DNA of 64,000 nucleotides, from the NCBI RefSeq assembly GCF_900156725.1, contig NZ_FTOI01000009.1, positions 80,819 to 144,818 of the forward strand. Direction: 5' to 3'. How positions within the stretch are numbered: position 1 is the stretch's first letter; each line of letters opens with the position of its first letter. Made by a program: the position numbers and the translations under genes. The stretch is from Kaistella chaponensis. Its GTDB lineage: Bacteria; Bacteroidota; Bacteroidia; Flavobacteriales; Weeksellaceae. The notes below the pieces were generated by a model that searched no databases, was not told the DNA's origin, and saw nothing but the letters and a program-made list of their open reading frames with translations. This document shows positions 54,590 to 62,730 of the stretch, one piece after another.

Positions 54590-55690
54590 ATGAAAAAAGC
54601 ATTATTGTTTTTATTCGTCGGAGGTTTCTTTTCGGCACAAAATGTACAATTTACTGACATTAATTTTAAAAAAGCCATCATCAAGGCTTATCCAGAAGTT
54701 GATGCCGATAAAGATGGCGAAATCTCTTTCGAAGATGCAAAAAGATTAACTTCAATCAGAAATCTATCTAGCTTTCCATCGATAACAAACGCCAATGGAA
54801 TTGAAGCTTTTACCAATCTTACCGAGCTTGATTTAGGACAGAAAGATTTAACTTCGATTGATGTTTCCGCGAATACAAAATTAATCACTCTTAATCTTCG
54901 GCAAAATAAACTGCAAGGATCTTTTAATGTAAGCAATTTGTCAGAGCTGAAAACTTTAGAACTAAATAAAAATGTATTGACAGAAATAATTCTGCCTCAA
55001 AATGGAAACCTGGAAGTTTTGTACTGCAATGAAAATAAATTGACTCAGTTAAATGTTACCAATCTTCCAAATCTTAAAAAATTATTTCTGGTCAGTAATT
55101 CGATATTTACGTTAGATTTATCCCAAAACCTTTTATTGGATCGCCTTCATCTCGACAATAATAAATTGGTTAATCTTCATCTTGACAATCTTTCCAAGTT
55201 GAATTGGTTTTCTGCGAATAATAATTTGCTTACCACGATTACTTTTTCAAATAATCCTTTATTAAAAACTATTCTTGCACAAAATAATAGGTTAGAATCA
55301 TTAAATTTTCAGGATGGTTTTGCAAACGCTTTGACCATGGTAAATCTTACAGGAAATTTAGGTTTTAATAGAATTATTAAAGATTGTAGTGACACTTTAC
55401 CCATAATTACGGTAAATGTGGAAGATAATTGTTCCGTTTTAGGAGTGAACTTGTCACCACGAAAGGTATTGGTAATTTATCCTAATCCGGCTTCAGACAA
55501 CCTATATTTTTCAGATTCTGTTTTTGTGGAAAACTACAGCATTTCAGATGCAGAAGGAAAACTGGTAATTTCGAAAAATTTGAACAGAGATGTGAAACTT
55601 ATTTCGGTTGAGTTTTTATCAAAAGGCGTCTTTACTTTACGTGTTCGAACAAGGAATGGAGAAGTGATTCATCGTTTCTTGAAAAAATAA
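54590..55690 (+). CDS. Secreted leucine-rich-repeat protein with T9SS sorting domain, downstream of a B12 riboswitch
   Basis: 366 residues. Signal peptide (KKALLFLFVGGFFSAQ), a short domain with an EF-hand/dockerin-like loop DADKDGEISFEDAK (about residues 39-52), about nine LRRs of ~21 residues (e.g. LTELDLGQKDLTSIDVSANT, LKTLELNKNVLTEIILPQNG), then a type A sorting domain (VLVIYPNPASDNLYF ... HRFLKK). Cell-surface attachment and ligand binding are inferred. The only gene between the riboswitch and a terminator, hence probably B12-repressed. Not a known B12 protein (BtuB, BtuG, BtuH); a binding role is hypothesis. Confidence 0.9.
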   Translation: MKKALLFLFVGGFFSAQNVQFTDINFKKAIIKAYPEVDADKDGEISFEDAKRLTSIRNLSSFPSITNANGIEAFTNLTELDLGQKDLTSIDVSANTKLITLNLRQNKLQGSFNVSNLSELKTLELNKNVLTEIILPQNGNLEVLYCNENKLTQLNVTNLPNLKKLFLVSNSIFTLDLSQNLLLDRLHLDNNKLVNLHLDNLSKLNWFSANNNLLTTITFSNNPLLKTILAQNNRLESLNFQDGFANALTMVNLTGNLGFNRIIKDCSDTLPIITVNVEDNCSVLGVNLSPRKVLVIYPNPASDNLYFSDSVFVENYSISDAEGKLVISKNLNRDVKLISVEFLSKGVFTLRVRTRNGEVIHRFLKK

Positions 55691-55696
55691 AATCCA

Positions 55697-55736
55697 AAAA
55701 AACGTGGTTTTATACTGTCATGAAACCACGTTTTTT
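55697..55736 (+). terminator. Terminator after the LRR gene
   Basis: AAAAAACGTGGTTT / AAACCACGTTTTTT with a 12-nt loop; the right arm supplies the T-run. Confidence 0.88.
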
Positions 55737-55822
55737 ACAATTTTCCTTAAGATTCGTGGGTGAAAATTGGTTGTAAATATTAGAATATCAAGACATCAAA
55801 TGGAAGATTAAAACACAATCAT

Positions 55823-56434
55823 TTAAAATTCAATTCCCAAATCTCTCAATTCTTTTTCCAAATCTGTATCTTCTTTGATGTGAATGCAGATAAATCCTAG
55901 ACTTTTCGCGACTTCAATATTTTTAAAATTATCATCGATAAAAACCGATTCTTCAGCTTTAATTTGATAACGATTCAATAAAACATGCCAAATTTCTGGA
56001 TTGGGTTTGATGAGTTTCTCTGTGCCGGAAACCACGATTTTACCCTTGAAAATACTGAAGAAATCATAGTTTTCTAAAGCGTAGGGAAAAGTTTCTGCAG
56101 ACCAGTTCGTTAATCCAAAAAGTTCATATTCTGAATATTCTAGCTTTCGTAAAACTGCCACATTATCTGCAATTTCACTTTTTAACATCGTAGTCCAGTT
56201 GTCGTAGTAAGCGCGGATTTCTTTCTCCCATTCCGGGAAATTCGCAACTTGAACTGCTGTTCCTTCCGCTAAAGTTCGTCCACGGTCTTGTTCGATATTC
56301 CATTCATCGGTTGTGATATTTTTTAGGAAATATTCCATTTTTTCATCGTCATTAAAATAATCTTTGAAAAAATAGCGCGGATTCCAATCCATCACCACAC
56401 CACCGAAATCGAAAATAATATTTTTAATAGCCAT
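55823..56434 (-). CDS. HAD family hydrolase (subfamily IA)
   Basis: 203 residues. Motif I IIFDFGGVVMDWNP (Asp nucleophile; the second Asp of DxD is Gly, as in YihX/epoxide-hydrolase-like HADs), motif II LTNW, and motif III/IV KPNPEIW and FIDDN. Substrate probably a small sugar phosphate or nucleotide, not readable. 24 bp downstream of the NhaC gene, probably one transcript. Confidence 0.9.
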   Translation of the reverse strand: MAIKNIIFDFGGVVMDWNPRYFFKDYFNDDEKMEYFLKNITTDEWNIEQDRGRTLAEGTAVQVANFPEWEKEIRAYYDNWTTMLKSEIADNVAVLRKLEYSEYELFGLTNWSAETFPYALENYDFFSIFKGKIVVSGTEKLIKPNPEIWHVLLNRYQIKAEESVFIDDNFKNIEVAKSLGFICIHIKEDTDLEKELRDLGIEF

Positions 56435-56458
56435 TAATTGAAAGTTGTTTGATGAATG

Positions 56459-57748
56459 TTAATTGTTTTTACTTCTGAAAAAGATCGAAATCAAAGTGAT
56501 TACCAAAAGAAGATGTAAATAAAAGGAATTTAGAATCAAATCGGTATAACTCATTTTAAAATTACTCAACGATATCAGAATCAAAATCTGCGCTCCGTAA
56601 GTAATAATCCCTTGAACGTAACATGCAAATATATCAAGAATAGAAGCACTTTCCTGAGGTTTTAGTCCATATTTTTCAGTAATTTCCTTAGAGACTTTCC
56701 CGGAGATTAAAATGGCAATGGTATTATTCGCCACGCAGAAATTCGCCACCGTGACCAATCCGCCAATTCCGAGCAGAGCCGTTTTTTTCGAACTGATGAT
56801 TTTATTGATGTTTCTCAAGAGAAAATTAATTCCGCCCGCTTTTTCTACCAATGCGGCTAAACCACCGGTAAGAAGCGAAAGCAGAAAAATTTCGGTCATG
56901 CTCGTAAAACCTTCATAGCTGCTTTTGGCAAAATCCATGAGACCGAAAGTTCCGTAACCCATTCCTAAAACACCTGCGAAAAGCAATCCTGAAAAAAGCA
57001 CAACGAAAACATTAATTCCGATAATAGAAAGCGCGATTACAAGTAAATAAGGAAGGATCAGGATGAAATTGTAATCCTTTTGTTCCAAGGGTACGGCAGA
57101 AGTTTCCTGACTAAAACCGATCGCAACTAAAATAACAATCGCAATAATAGCCGCTGGTAAAGCGAGTTTGAAATTAACCCGGAACTTATCCTTCATTTCA
57201 CATCCTAAACTTTGGGTGGCCGCAATCGTGGTATCTGAAATCACCGAAAGGTTATCACCGAACATCGCTCCAGAAAGCAAAGCAGCCCCAATTAATCCTA
57301 ATGGAGAACCGCTTTTTTCAGCTAAATCAATAACAATGGGACCCAAAGTGACAATCGAGCCCACAGAAGTTCCGGAAGCGAAAGATAAAAATGAGGCAAT
57401 CACAAAAATTCCCACCGGAAAATATGCAGCCGAAATATAATTTAAACCTAAATTCACAATCGTATCAATACTTCCCGTGGCTTTCGAAACCGTAGCAAAT
57501 GCGCCCGCTAAAAGGTAAATGATACACATGGTCAAAATTTTGCCATCGCCACAACCTTTCAAAAAAGTATCGATTTTTTCATTTACTTTTCCTTTCAGCA
57601 AAACAAAGGCGGAAACAATTCCGATCAAAGCAGCAATAGGAGAGGGTAAAGCGTAAAAATCCTGATTGTAAATTCCGAATCCTAAAAAAATTCCTACGAA
57701 GAGGAGCAGAGGTAAAATAGAGAGAAAAGTGCCGTGTGTTTTTGTCAT
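56459..57748 (-). CDS. NhaC family Na+/H+ antiporter
   Basis: 429 residues with about eleven membrane helices. SFASGTSVGSIVTLGPI and ALLSGAMFGDNLSVISDTTI are the NhaC-family motifs; the Asp of GDN and SDT lie in the ion path. Could instead exchange organic anions, as some NhaC paralogues do. Promoter TTTG-N20-TAGTTTTG ends 5 bp before the ATG, giving a probable leaderless mRNA. Confidence 0.9.
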   Translation of the reverse strand: MTKTHGTFLSILPLLLFVGIFLGFGIYNQDFYALPSPIAALIGIVSAFVLLKGKVNEKIDTFLKGCGDGKILTMCIIYLLAGAFATVSKATGSIDTIVNLGLNYISAAYFPVGIFVIASFLSFASGTSVGSIVTLGPIVIDLAEKSGSPLGLIGAALLSGAMFGDNLSVISDTTIAATQSLGCEMKDKFRVNFKLALPAAIIAIVILVAIGFSQETSAVPLEQKDYNFILILPYLLVIALSIIGINVFVVLFSGLLFAGVLGMGYGTFGLMDFAKSSYEGFTSMTEIFLLSLLTGGLAALVEKAGGINFLLRNINKIISSKKTALLGIGGLVTVANFCVANNTIAILISGKVSKEITEKYGLKPQESASILDIFACYVQGIITYGAQILILISLSNFKMSYTDLILNSFYLHLLLVITLISIFFRSKNN

Positions 57749-57752
57749 GGTG

Positions 57753-57784
57753 CAAAACTAGGCCACAAAAAGTCAAAAAGCAAA
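57753..57784 (-). promoter_or_regulatory. NhaC promoter with leaderless geometry
   Basis: Minus strand TTTG (57784-57781), 20-bp spacer, TAGTTTTG (57760-57753), then CACC and ATG at 57748. The expected start site is the A of ATG. Confidence 0.75.
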
Positions 57785-57814
57785 AAAAGAGCCCAGTAAA
57801 AAATTTGGTGATGA

Positions 57815-58249
57815 TTAAAATTCGAAGGGAGAAAATTCATACCCTTTTTCCCGAAACTTCGCGAAAATATGCTGCAAACCATTACTCAAAATGATTTCTT
57901 CTGCCTCGAGAATAGAATTGTATCGCGCAGTTTGCTCAAATGTTTTTTCGGTCAGTTTAATTTCTGGCGCTTTACATTCCACCAAAATTTTTGCCACTGT
58001 TTTTTCGGTCACCAAAAGATCAATTCTCTTTGTCGTTCCGTTGAGAACCAGTTTTTTTTCCAAAATTAAAGAGGATAAGTTTCGGCCTTTTTTAAAATGA
58101 AAATAATGCACCCAATGTTGTCGTACCCATTCTTCCGGCGTAAGCTGAAGCCAGGATTTTCGCACCAAATCATAAATAAAAAACTTATCTTTGTCTCTCT
58201 TGATTTGAAAGTCAAAATCCTCATTAAAATTCAGTTTCGGAAGTTCCAT
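57815..58249 (-). CDS. Stand-alone type I restriction R-subunit N-terminal-like nuclease domain (HSDR_N type)
   Basis: 144 residues. PD-(D/E)xK core: RIDLLVTEKTVAKILVECKA gives Asp ... Glu-Cys-Lys, as in HSDR_N nucleases; no helicase part. Preceded by LTPEEWVRQHWVHYFHF, common to this short family. Not next to restriction genes. Its ATG is 2 bp from the divergent holA ATG, so it may be a housekeeping protein. Role unknown. Confidence 0.85.
   Translation of the reverse strand: MELPKLNFNEDFDFQIKRDKDKFFIYDLVRKSWLQLTPEEWVRQHWVHYFHFKKGRNLSSLILEKKLVLNGTTKRIDLLVTEKTVAKILVECKAPEIKLTEKTFEQTARYNSILEAEEIILSNGLQHIFAKFREKGYEFSPFEF
58186..58193 (+). promoter_or_regulatory. holA -7 element inside the divergent gene
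   Basis: TATCTTTG within the coding region of the 57815-58249 gene, 58 bp before the holA ATG. Confidence 0.55.
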
Positions 58250-58251
58250 TT

Positions 58252-59289
58252 ATGAAAGAATTAGATTTAATCCTCAAAAATATTAAAAATAAAACGCTTT
58301 TGCCTATTTATTTTTTTCATGGCGAAGAACCGTATTTTATGGATGTAGCTTTGAAATCTTTTGAAAATGACTTTTTAGAAGAAGACGAAAAAGCCTTTAA
58401 TCAAACCGTAGTTTACGGGAAAGATACGACGTATTCTGATGTACTTTCATTAGCAAGACAATTTCCCATGATGGGTGATAAACAAGTCATCATTCTGCGC
58501 GAAGCACAGGAAATTAAAATGACCGAAAAGGAAGCTGAAGCCTTGAAAATCTATTCAGAAAACCCTGTGGAATCTACACTTTTGGTCATTGCTCACAAGT
58601 ATAAAAAAGTAGATGCCCGCAAAAGTTTTGCAAAAAATCTTACGAAAAGTAAAATGCTTTTCGTCAGTGATAAAGTAAAGGATTACGAAGTTGCAAAATG
58701 GATTTCGGGTGAAATGCTAAAATTAGGGTTGGAAAGTAAACCTCCGATCGCCGCTTTACTTTCCGAATATTTAGGAACCGATCTTTCGCGAATTTCCAAT
58801 GAGCTGCAAAAACTCAAAATGATTTTGAAAGAAGGCGAGATCATCGATGAAAAAATCATCGAAACTCATATCGGAATCAGCAAAGATTTCAATGTTTTCG
58901 AACTCATCAAAGCTTTAGGAAAAAAAGATTCCACGAATGCCTTTAGAATTGCGCATTTTCTCGGAAAATCTCCGAAACAGAATACTTTTCCCATGATGAT
59001 TGGGAATTTGTACAACTTTTTTTCAAATTTGGTAATTTTTCATACCATTAAAGGAGAATCGCCCCAAAATCAAGCTACAACCTTGGGAATTCATCCCTAT
59101 TTCATCAAAGATTTCGCTGAAGCAACTCGGTTTTATAACCTCAAACATTGCACCCGAATTATTTCTATTTTAAGGGAAATGGATTTAAAAAGCAAAGGAT
59201 TGGGTGCGATCAATATGACAGAAAGTGAATTGCTGAAAGAGATGGTGTACAAAATTCTGCATGTGGATCAGTACAAAGTGAAGTTGTAA
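58252..59289 (+). CDS. holA: DNA polymerase III subunit delta
   Basis: 345 residues. Clamp-loader subunit that opens the sliding clamp. PIYFFHGEEPYFMDVALKSF at the N-terminus, SARQFPMMGDKQV-like region and the helical C-terminal collar fit the HolA family. Length is normal. Shares a 2-bp intergenic gap with the divergent nuclease-like gene. Confidence 0.92.
   Translation: MKELDLILKNIKNKTLLPIYFFHGEEPYFMDVALKSFENDFLEEDEKAFNQTVVYGKDTTYSDVLSLARQFPMMGDKQVIILREAQEIKMTEKEAEALKIYSENPVESTLLVIAHKYKKVDARKSFAKNLTKSKMLFVSDKVKDYEVAKWISGEMLKLGLESKPPIAALLSEYLGTDLSRISNELQKLKMILKEGEIIDEKIIETHIGISKDFNVFELIKALGKKDSTNAFRIAHFLGKSPKQNTFPMMIGNLYNFFSNLVIFHTIKGESPQNQATTLGIHPYFIKDFAEATRFYNLKHCTRIISILREMDLKSKGLGAINMTESELLKEMVYKILHVDQYKVKL
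58275..58282 (-). promoter_or_regulatory. -7 element for the HSDR_N-like gene inside holA
   Basis: Plus CAAAAATA = minus TATTTTTG, 26 bp before the ATG at 58249. Confidence 0.5.
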
Positions 59290-59590
59290 TTTTTTTTGGG
59301 CGACTTCCCGATAGTTATCGGGACCGTCCTCCATTCCCGCTTTTTTGTTCCACTTCGTTCCACAAAAAGAGCTCCATTCAGGCCGGGTCGCAGTCTAGGA
59401 TGCAAAAGAAAGTTTCGGCTAAAAGAAAAGTTTGAAAATTTCAAACACAGCATTTCGCGGATTCCAATCCCTCTTTTTAAATCAGAAATTTTCAGTCATT
59501 GAAAAAATTCATCGCCAAAAACTTCGAAACCCCAAAATAAATCACGATTTTTGAGCACTTAAAATTATACCTCAACTTTAACCCAATTTA
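59290..59590. repeat. Gap with dispersed intergenic repeat (TCCCGAT family)
   Basis: 59300-59402: palindrome TCCCGAT-AGTT-ATCGGGA (59306-59323), then CCATTCCCGC, CCACTTCGTTCCAC and GGCCGGGTCGCAGTCTAGG. Related to 9095-9238 and 27585-27670. From 59403 to 59590 nothing is recognised. Confidence 0.6.
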
Positions 59591-60532
59591 ATGGAAGAAA
59601 ATATTTTAGACTGTGTCATTATCGGTTCTGGTCCAGCCGGATTTACAGCCGCAATTTACGCCGCAAGAGCCGACCTTAAACCTGAATTATACACCGGATT
59701 AGAACCAGGTGGACAATTGACGACCACCACAGAAGTAGATAATTTCCCAGGATATCCCAACGGAATTACGGGTCCAGAAATGATGATGGATCTTCAAAAA
59801 CAAGCCGAAAGATTCGAAACCAAAGTTCATTACGAAATGATTACCAAAGCTGAATTTTCTACGGAAGTTGGCGGTACTCATCAATTATGGGCAGGAAATA
59901 AAGCAATATTGGCAAAAACAGTCATTATTTCTACAGGTGCAACTGCGAAATATTTAGGCTTAGACGATGAAAAAAAATATTCTGGAGGCGGAGTTTCAGC
60001 TTGTGCAACGTGTGATGGATTTTTCTACAAAGGAAAAGATGTAGTCGTAGTTGGAGCAGGAGATACCGCAGCTGAAGAGGCCACTTATTTAGCGAAATTG
60101 GTCAATAAAGTTACCATTTTGGTACGAAAAGACTATATGAGAGCTTCAAAAGCGATGATTCACCGTGTAAGCAACACGCCAAATATCGAAGTGAAATTCA
60201 ACCATGAATTAATCGGAATTGAAGGCGAAAATTCTTTGGTGGAAAGAGCGGTGGTCATCAATAACCAAACTCAGGAAACTTCAAAAATAGACGTTCACGG
60301 AATTTTCATAGCGATTGGTCACAAACCAAATACAGAGATCTTTAAAAACCAGATAACGCTGGATGAGAATGGTTATATCGATACGATTCCAGGAACATCA
60401 AAAACCAATTTACCGGGAGTTTTCGCAGTAGGAGATGTTCAAGATAGTCATTACAGACAAGCGATTACAGCGGCTGGAAGTGGATGTATGGGAGCGATGG
60501 ATGCGGAAAAATATTTGGGAGAAGTTTTTTAG
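59591..60532 (+). CDS. trxB: Thioredoxin-disulfide reductase
   Basis: 313 residues. FAD-binding IIGSGPAGFTAAIYAARA, redox pair Cys138/Cys141 in CATCDGFFYKG, NADPH-binding VVGAGDTAAEEATYLA and C-terminal FAVGDVQDSHYRQAITAAGS. Reduces thioredoxin with NADPH in the cytosol. Complete. Confidence 0.97.
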   Translation: MEENILDCVIIGSGPAGFTAAIYAARADLKPELYTGLEPGGQLTTTTEVDNFPGYPNGITGPEMMMDLQKQAERFETKVHYEMITKAEFSTEVGGTHQLWAGNKAILAKTVIISTGATAKYLGLDDEKKYSGGGVSACATCDGFFYKGKDVVVVGAGDTAAEEATYLAKLVNKVTILVRKDYMRASKAMIHRVSNTPNIEVKFNHELIGIEGENSLVERAVVINNQTQETSKIDVHGIFIAIGHKPNTEIFKNQITLDENGYIDTIPGTSKTNLPGVFAVGDVQDSHYRQAITAAGSGCMGAMDAEKYLGEVF

Positions 60533-60664
60533 TGTTGGAGTGTATGAGTATTTGAGTATTTTCGGTAATATCTTATGCTCTTTTTTCAATTACTCAAGAA
60601 CTCAAGAACTCAAGAACTCAAAAACACAAAAACTCCAGAACTCAACTACTCAAAATTCAGTGTC
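60533..60664. repeat. GAGTATTTGAGT / AACTCAAG microsatellite block between trxB and crcB
   Basis: Left part GGAGTGTATGAGTATTTGAG and right part with about six ACTCAAGA-like units (60592-60640) can pair imperfectly. No ORF; crcB starts right after it. Confidence 0.6.
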
Positions 60665-61030
60665 ATGAAAAACCTCCTCTACATATTTTTCGGTGGTGGA
60701 TTGGGAAGTGTTTTGCGCTTTTTGATTTCCAATTATACACAGAAGCTTTGGAACATCAATACCTTTCCGATGGGAACTTTTGTGGTCAATTTGATCGGGT
60801 GTTTTTTAATTGGGATTCTCACTTCCTATTTTATGAAAGTAGATCATTATTTAAAGTTTCTGTTGATTACGGGGTTTTGTGGCGGATTCACCACCTTTTC
60901 GACTTTTTCTGTAGAAAACTACTCTTTATGGCAAAGTGGTAACTATTCGATACTGCTATTTTATATTGTGTTGAGTGTCATTTTGGGTTTATTTGCTGTT
61001 TATGCGGGAATGCAATTGGCGAAAAATTAA
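60665..61030 (+). CDS. crcB: Fluoride ion channel CrcB
   Basis: 121 residues with four membrane helices. GGGLGSVLRFLISNY, GTFVVNLIGCFLIG and GFCGGFTTFSTFS are the Fluc channel signatures, including the Phe/Thr track. ATG 60665 follows the repeat block; a longer upstream frame translates the repeat and is rejected. No fluoride riboswitch pattern is visible ahead of it. Single gene, so it would act as a homodimer. Confidence 0.94.
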   Translation: MKNLLYIFFGGGLGSVLRFLISNYTQKLWNINTFPMGTFVVNLIGCFLIGILTSYFMKVDHYLKFLLITGFCGGFTTFSTFSVENYSLWQSGNYSILLFYIVLSVILGLFAVYAGMQLAKN

Positions 61031-61077
61031 TTTTTCCTTTTGATAATGAAGGTTTTAAATTTTTTTTTAATAAATTA

Positions 61078-61109
61078 TTTGGTCAATTTGTAAAAGGTCT
61101 TTATATTTG
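61078..61109 (+). promoter_or_regulatory. tRNA-Ser promoter
   Basis: TTTG (61078-61081), 20-bp spacer, TATATTTG (61102-61109); 28 bp before the tRNA. Confidence 0.8.
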
Positions 61110-61137
61110 CACCACTGAAAAAGAGAAATATTTTCTT

Positions 61138-61222
61138 GGAGAAATGGCAGAGTGGTCGATTGCGGCAGTCTTGAAAACTGTTGACTGTAACAGGTCCTGG
61201 GGTTCGAATCCCTATTTCTCCG
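61138..61222 (+). tRNA. tRNA-Ser(UGA)
   Basis: 85 nt. Acceptor GGAGAAA / TTTCTCC with discriminator G; anticodon stem GCAGT / ACTGT and loop CTTGAAA giving anticodon TGA (61172-61174); long variable arm typical of Ser; T-loop GGTTCGAATCCC. CCA is not encoded. An integrase gene follows, so the 3' end may be an attachment site. Confidence 0.95.
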
Positions 61223-61246
61223 CTTGGTGAACAACCAAAACACATC

Positions 61247-61282
61247 AAAAGCCTTTAAATACTAGTATTTAAAGGCTTTTTT
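61247..61282 (+). terminator. Terminator after tRNA-Ser
   Basis: 15-bp perfect stem AAAAGCCTTTAAATA / TATTTAAAGGCTTTT around CTAG, then T-run. Confidence 0.85.
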
Positions 61283-61330
61283 GTATTTAAGATGTATCAA
61301 ATTATATCAAATTAATACAAAACAAAAGGG

Positions 61331-61373
61331 AGTACCTAGGTGAGTACTTGAAAAATAAAAAGAAGTACTCACC
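61331..61373. repeat. Inverted and direct GAGTAC repeats before the integrase
   Basis: GGTGAGTACTT (61339-61349) and AAGTACTCACC (61363-61373) are a perfect 11-bp inverted repeat with a 13-bp A-rich spacer; a further GAGTACC copy begins at 61330. Possible integrase arm sites or an operator for the integrase gene 104 bp downstream. Confidence 0.7.
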
Positions 61374-61476
61374 GAATTTAGCAGTAAACAGCCTATTCAT
61401 CGCTTATTCATTCATTGAACATCTTGTAGGTTTAGAGGTTTCGAAATAAATTTATTAACCTTTAAAATCATGACTT

Positions 61477-62730
61477 ATGCAAACCTACTGTTTACTACTC
61501 TATGCAAAAAAGACAAAAGGTAATTCTGAAATGTCCGCCATTTATTTGCGGATTACTATTGACGGAAAAAGAAAAGAAATTTCAACAGGAAAAACGATTA
61601 AAACGACAGAATGGAATTCTAAAGCCGGAAAAGTTTTTGGAAATTCTTCTCATGCAAAATCTTTTAATTCATTCCTCGAAAGCCTACGAGCAAAAATGTT
61701 CGAATCTTATAATTATCTTTTGAATAATCGAAAAATAATTACTTGTGAATGTCTGAAAAATAGATTTCTGGGGATTGATGAACGAAAAGTCACTTTAGTA
61801 GAAGCTTTTCAAGATCACAATAATCAAATAAAGGAATTAATAGGACGAGGATTCGCACATGGAACCTGGGAGCGGTATGAAACATCTCTTAGACATACTC
61901 AACAGTTTATGATGTGGAAATATAATATTTCAGATATTGACGTAAAAGAGATTAATCCTGCATTTATTTCAGATTATGAATTCTTTCTAAGAACGGTACG
62001 TAATTGCGCCAATAACTCAGCAGTAAAGTACATCAAAAATTTTCAGAAAATCATCAATATATGTTTAGATAACGAGTGGATTATTAAAAACCCTTTTGCT
62101 ACTTATAAATCTAAAATTGTCATTACAGATGTACGCTTTCTTACAGAAAATGAATTAGAAAAAATAAAAAATAAAGTATTCAGCACTGATAGGTTACGGA
62201 CTATTCGCGATATATTTCTCTTTTGTTGTTTTACAGGATTAGCTTATTCCGACGTTAAGAAATTAGCAAATGAAAACATATCAATTAATGCAAATGGCGA
62301 GAAATGGATCAAAATTAAAAGAACAAAAACAAAGGTTGAGGCAAGTATTCCTATTCTTCCAATTGCAAACGAGATTTTAGAACGTTATAAGGCAAATGTA
62401 AAGTGTGTCAATGATGAGAAAGTTTTACCTGTTCTAAGCAATCAAAAGATGAATGAGTATTTAAAAGAGATTGCCACTTTATGCGGGTTGGACTTTGATA
62501 TTAGTTTTCATACGGCCAGACATACTTTTGCAACGACTGTAACATTAAATAATGGGGTACCACTTGAGACTGTTAGTAAAATGTTGGGTCACTCCAATGT
62601 TCAAATGACACAACATTATGCTAAAATTCAAGATCGAAAAATTGGCGATGATATGAATTTACTTAAAAAGGTATTAACTAAAAAGTCTAAGATTAAAGAA
62701 ATTAAAAAGACCGCAGTTAATTATTCTTAG
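61477..62730 (+). CDS. Tyrosine recombinase / integrase (Bacteroidota mobile-element type)
   Basis: 417 residues. N-terminal arm-binding part (YCLLLYAKKTKGNSEMSAIY), SAM-like core-binding domain, and C-terminal catalytic domain with His345-x-x-Arg348 (HTARH), His372 (LGHSN) and nucleophile Tyr381 (HYAKI). The first catalytic Arg position is Ala256 (CFTGLAYSDV). Ala here is, to my knowledge, common in this family. Directly downstream of tRNA-Ser, so it probably marks the edge of an integrated element. Confidence 0.92.
   Translation: MQTYCLLLYAKKTKGNSEMSAIYLRITIDGKRKEISTGKTIKTTEWNSKAGKVFGNSSHAKSFNSFLESLRAKMFESYNYLLNNRKIITCECLKNRFLGIDERKVTLVEAFQDHNNQIKELIGRGFAHGTWERYETSLRHTQQFMMWKYNISDIDVKEINPAFISDYEFFLRTVRNCANNSAVKYIKNFQKIINICLDNEWIIKNPFATYKSKIVITDVRFLTENELEKIKNKVFSTDRLRTIRDIFLFCCFTGLAYSDVKKLANENISINANGEKWIKIKRTKTKVEASIPILPIANEILERYKANVKCVNDEKVLPVLSNQKMNEYLKEIATLCGLDFDISFHTARHTFATTVTLNNGVPLETVSKMLGHSNVQMTQHYAKIQDRKIGDDMNLLKKVLTKKSKIKEIKKTAVNYS

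Noticed and set aside
60533..60664. Fluoride riboswitch before crcB
   Set aside because: The sequence is a short-unit repeat block and shows no fluoride riboswitch core.
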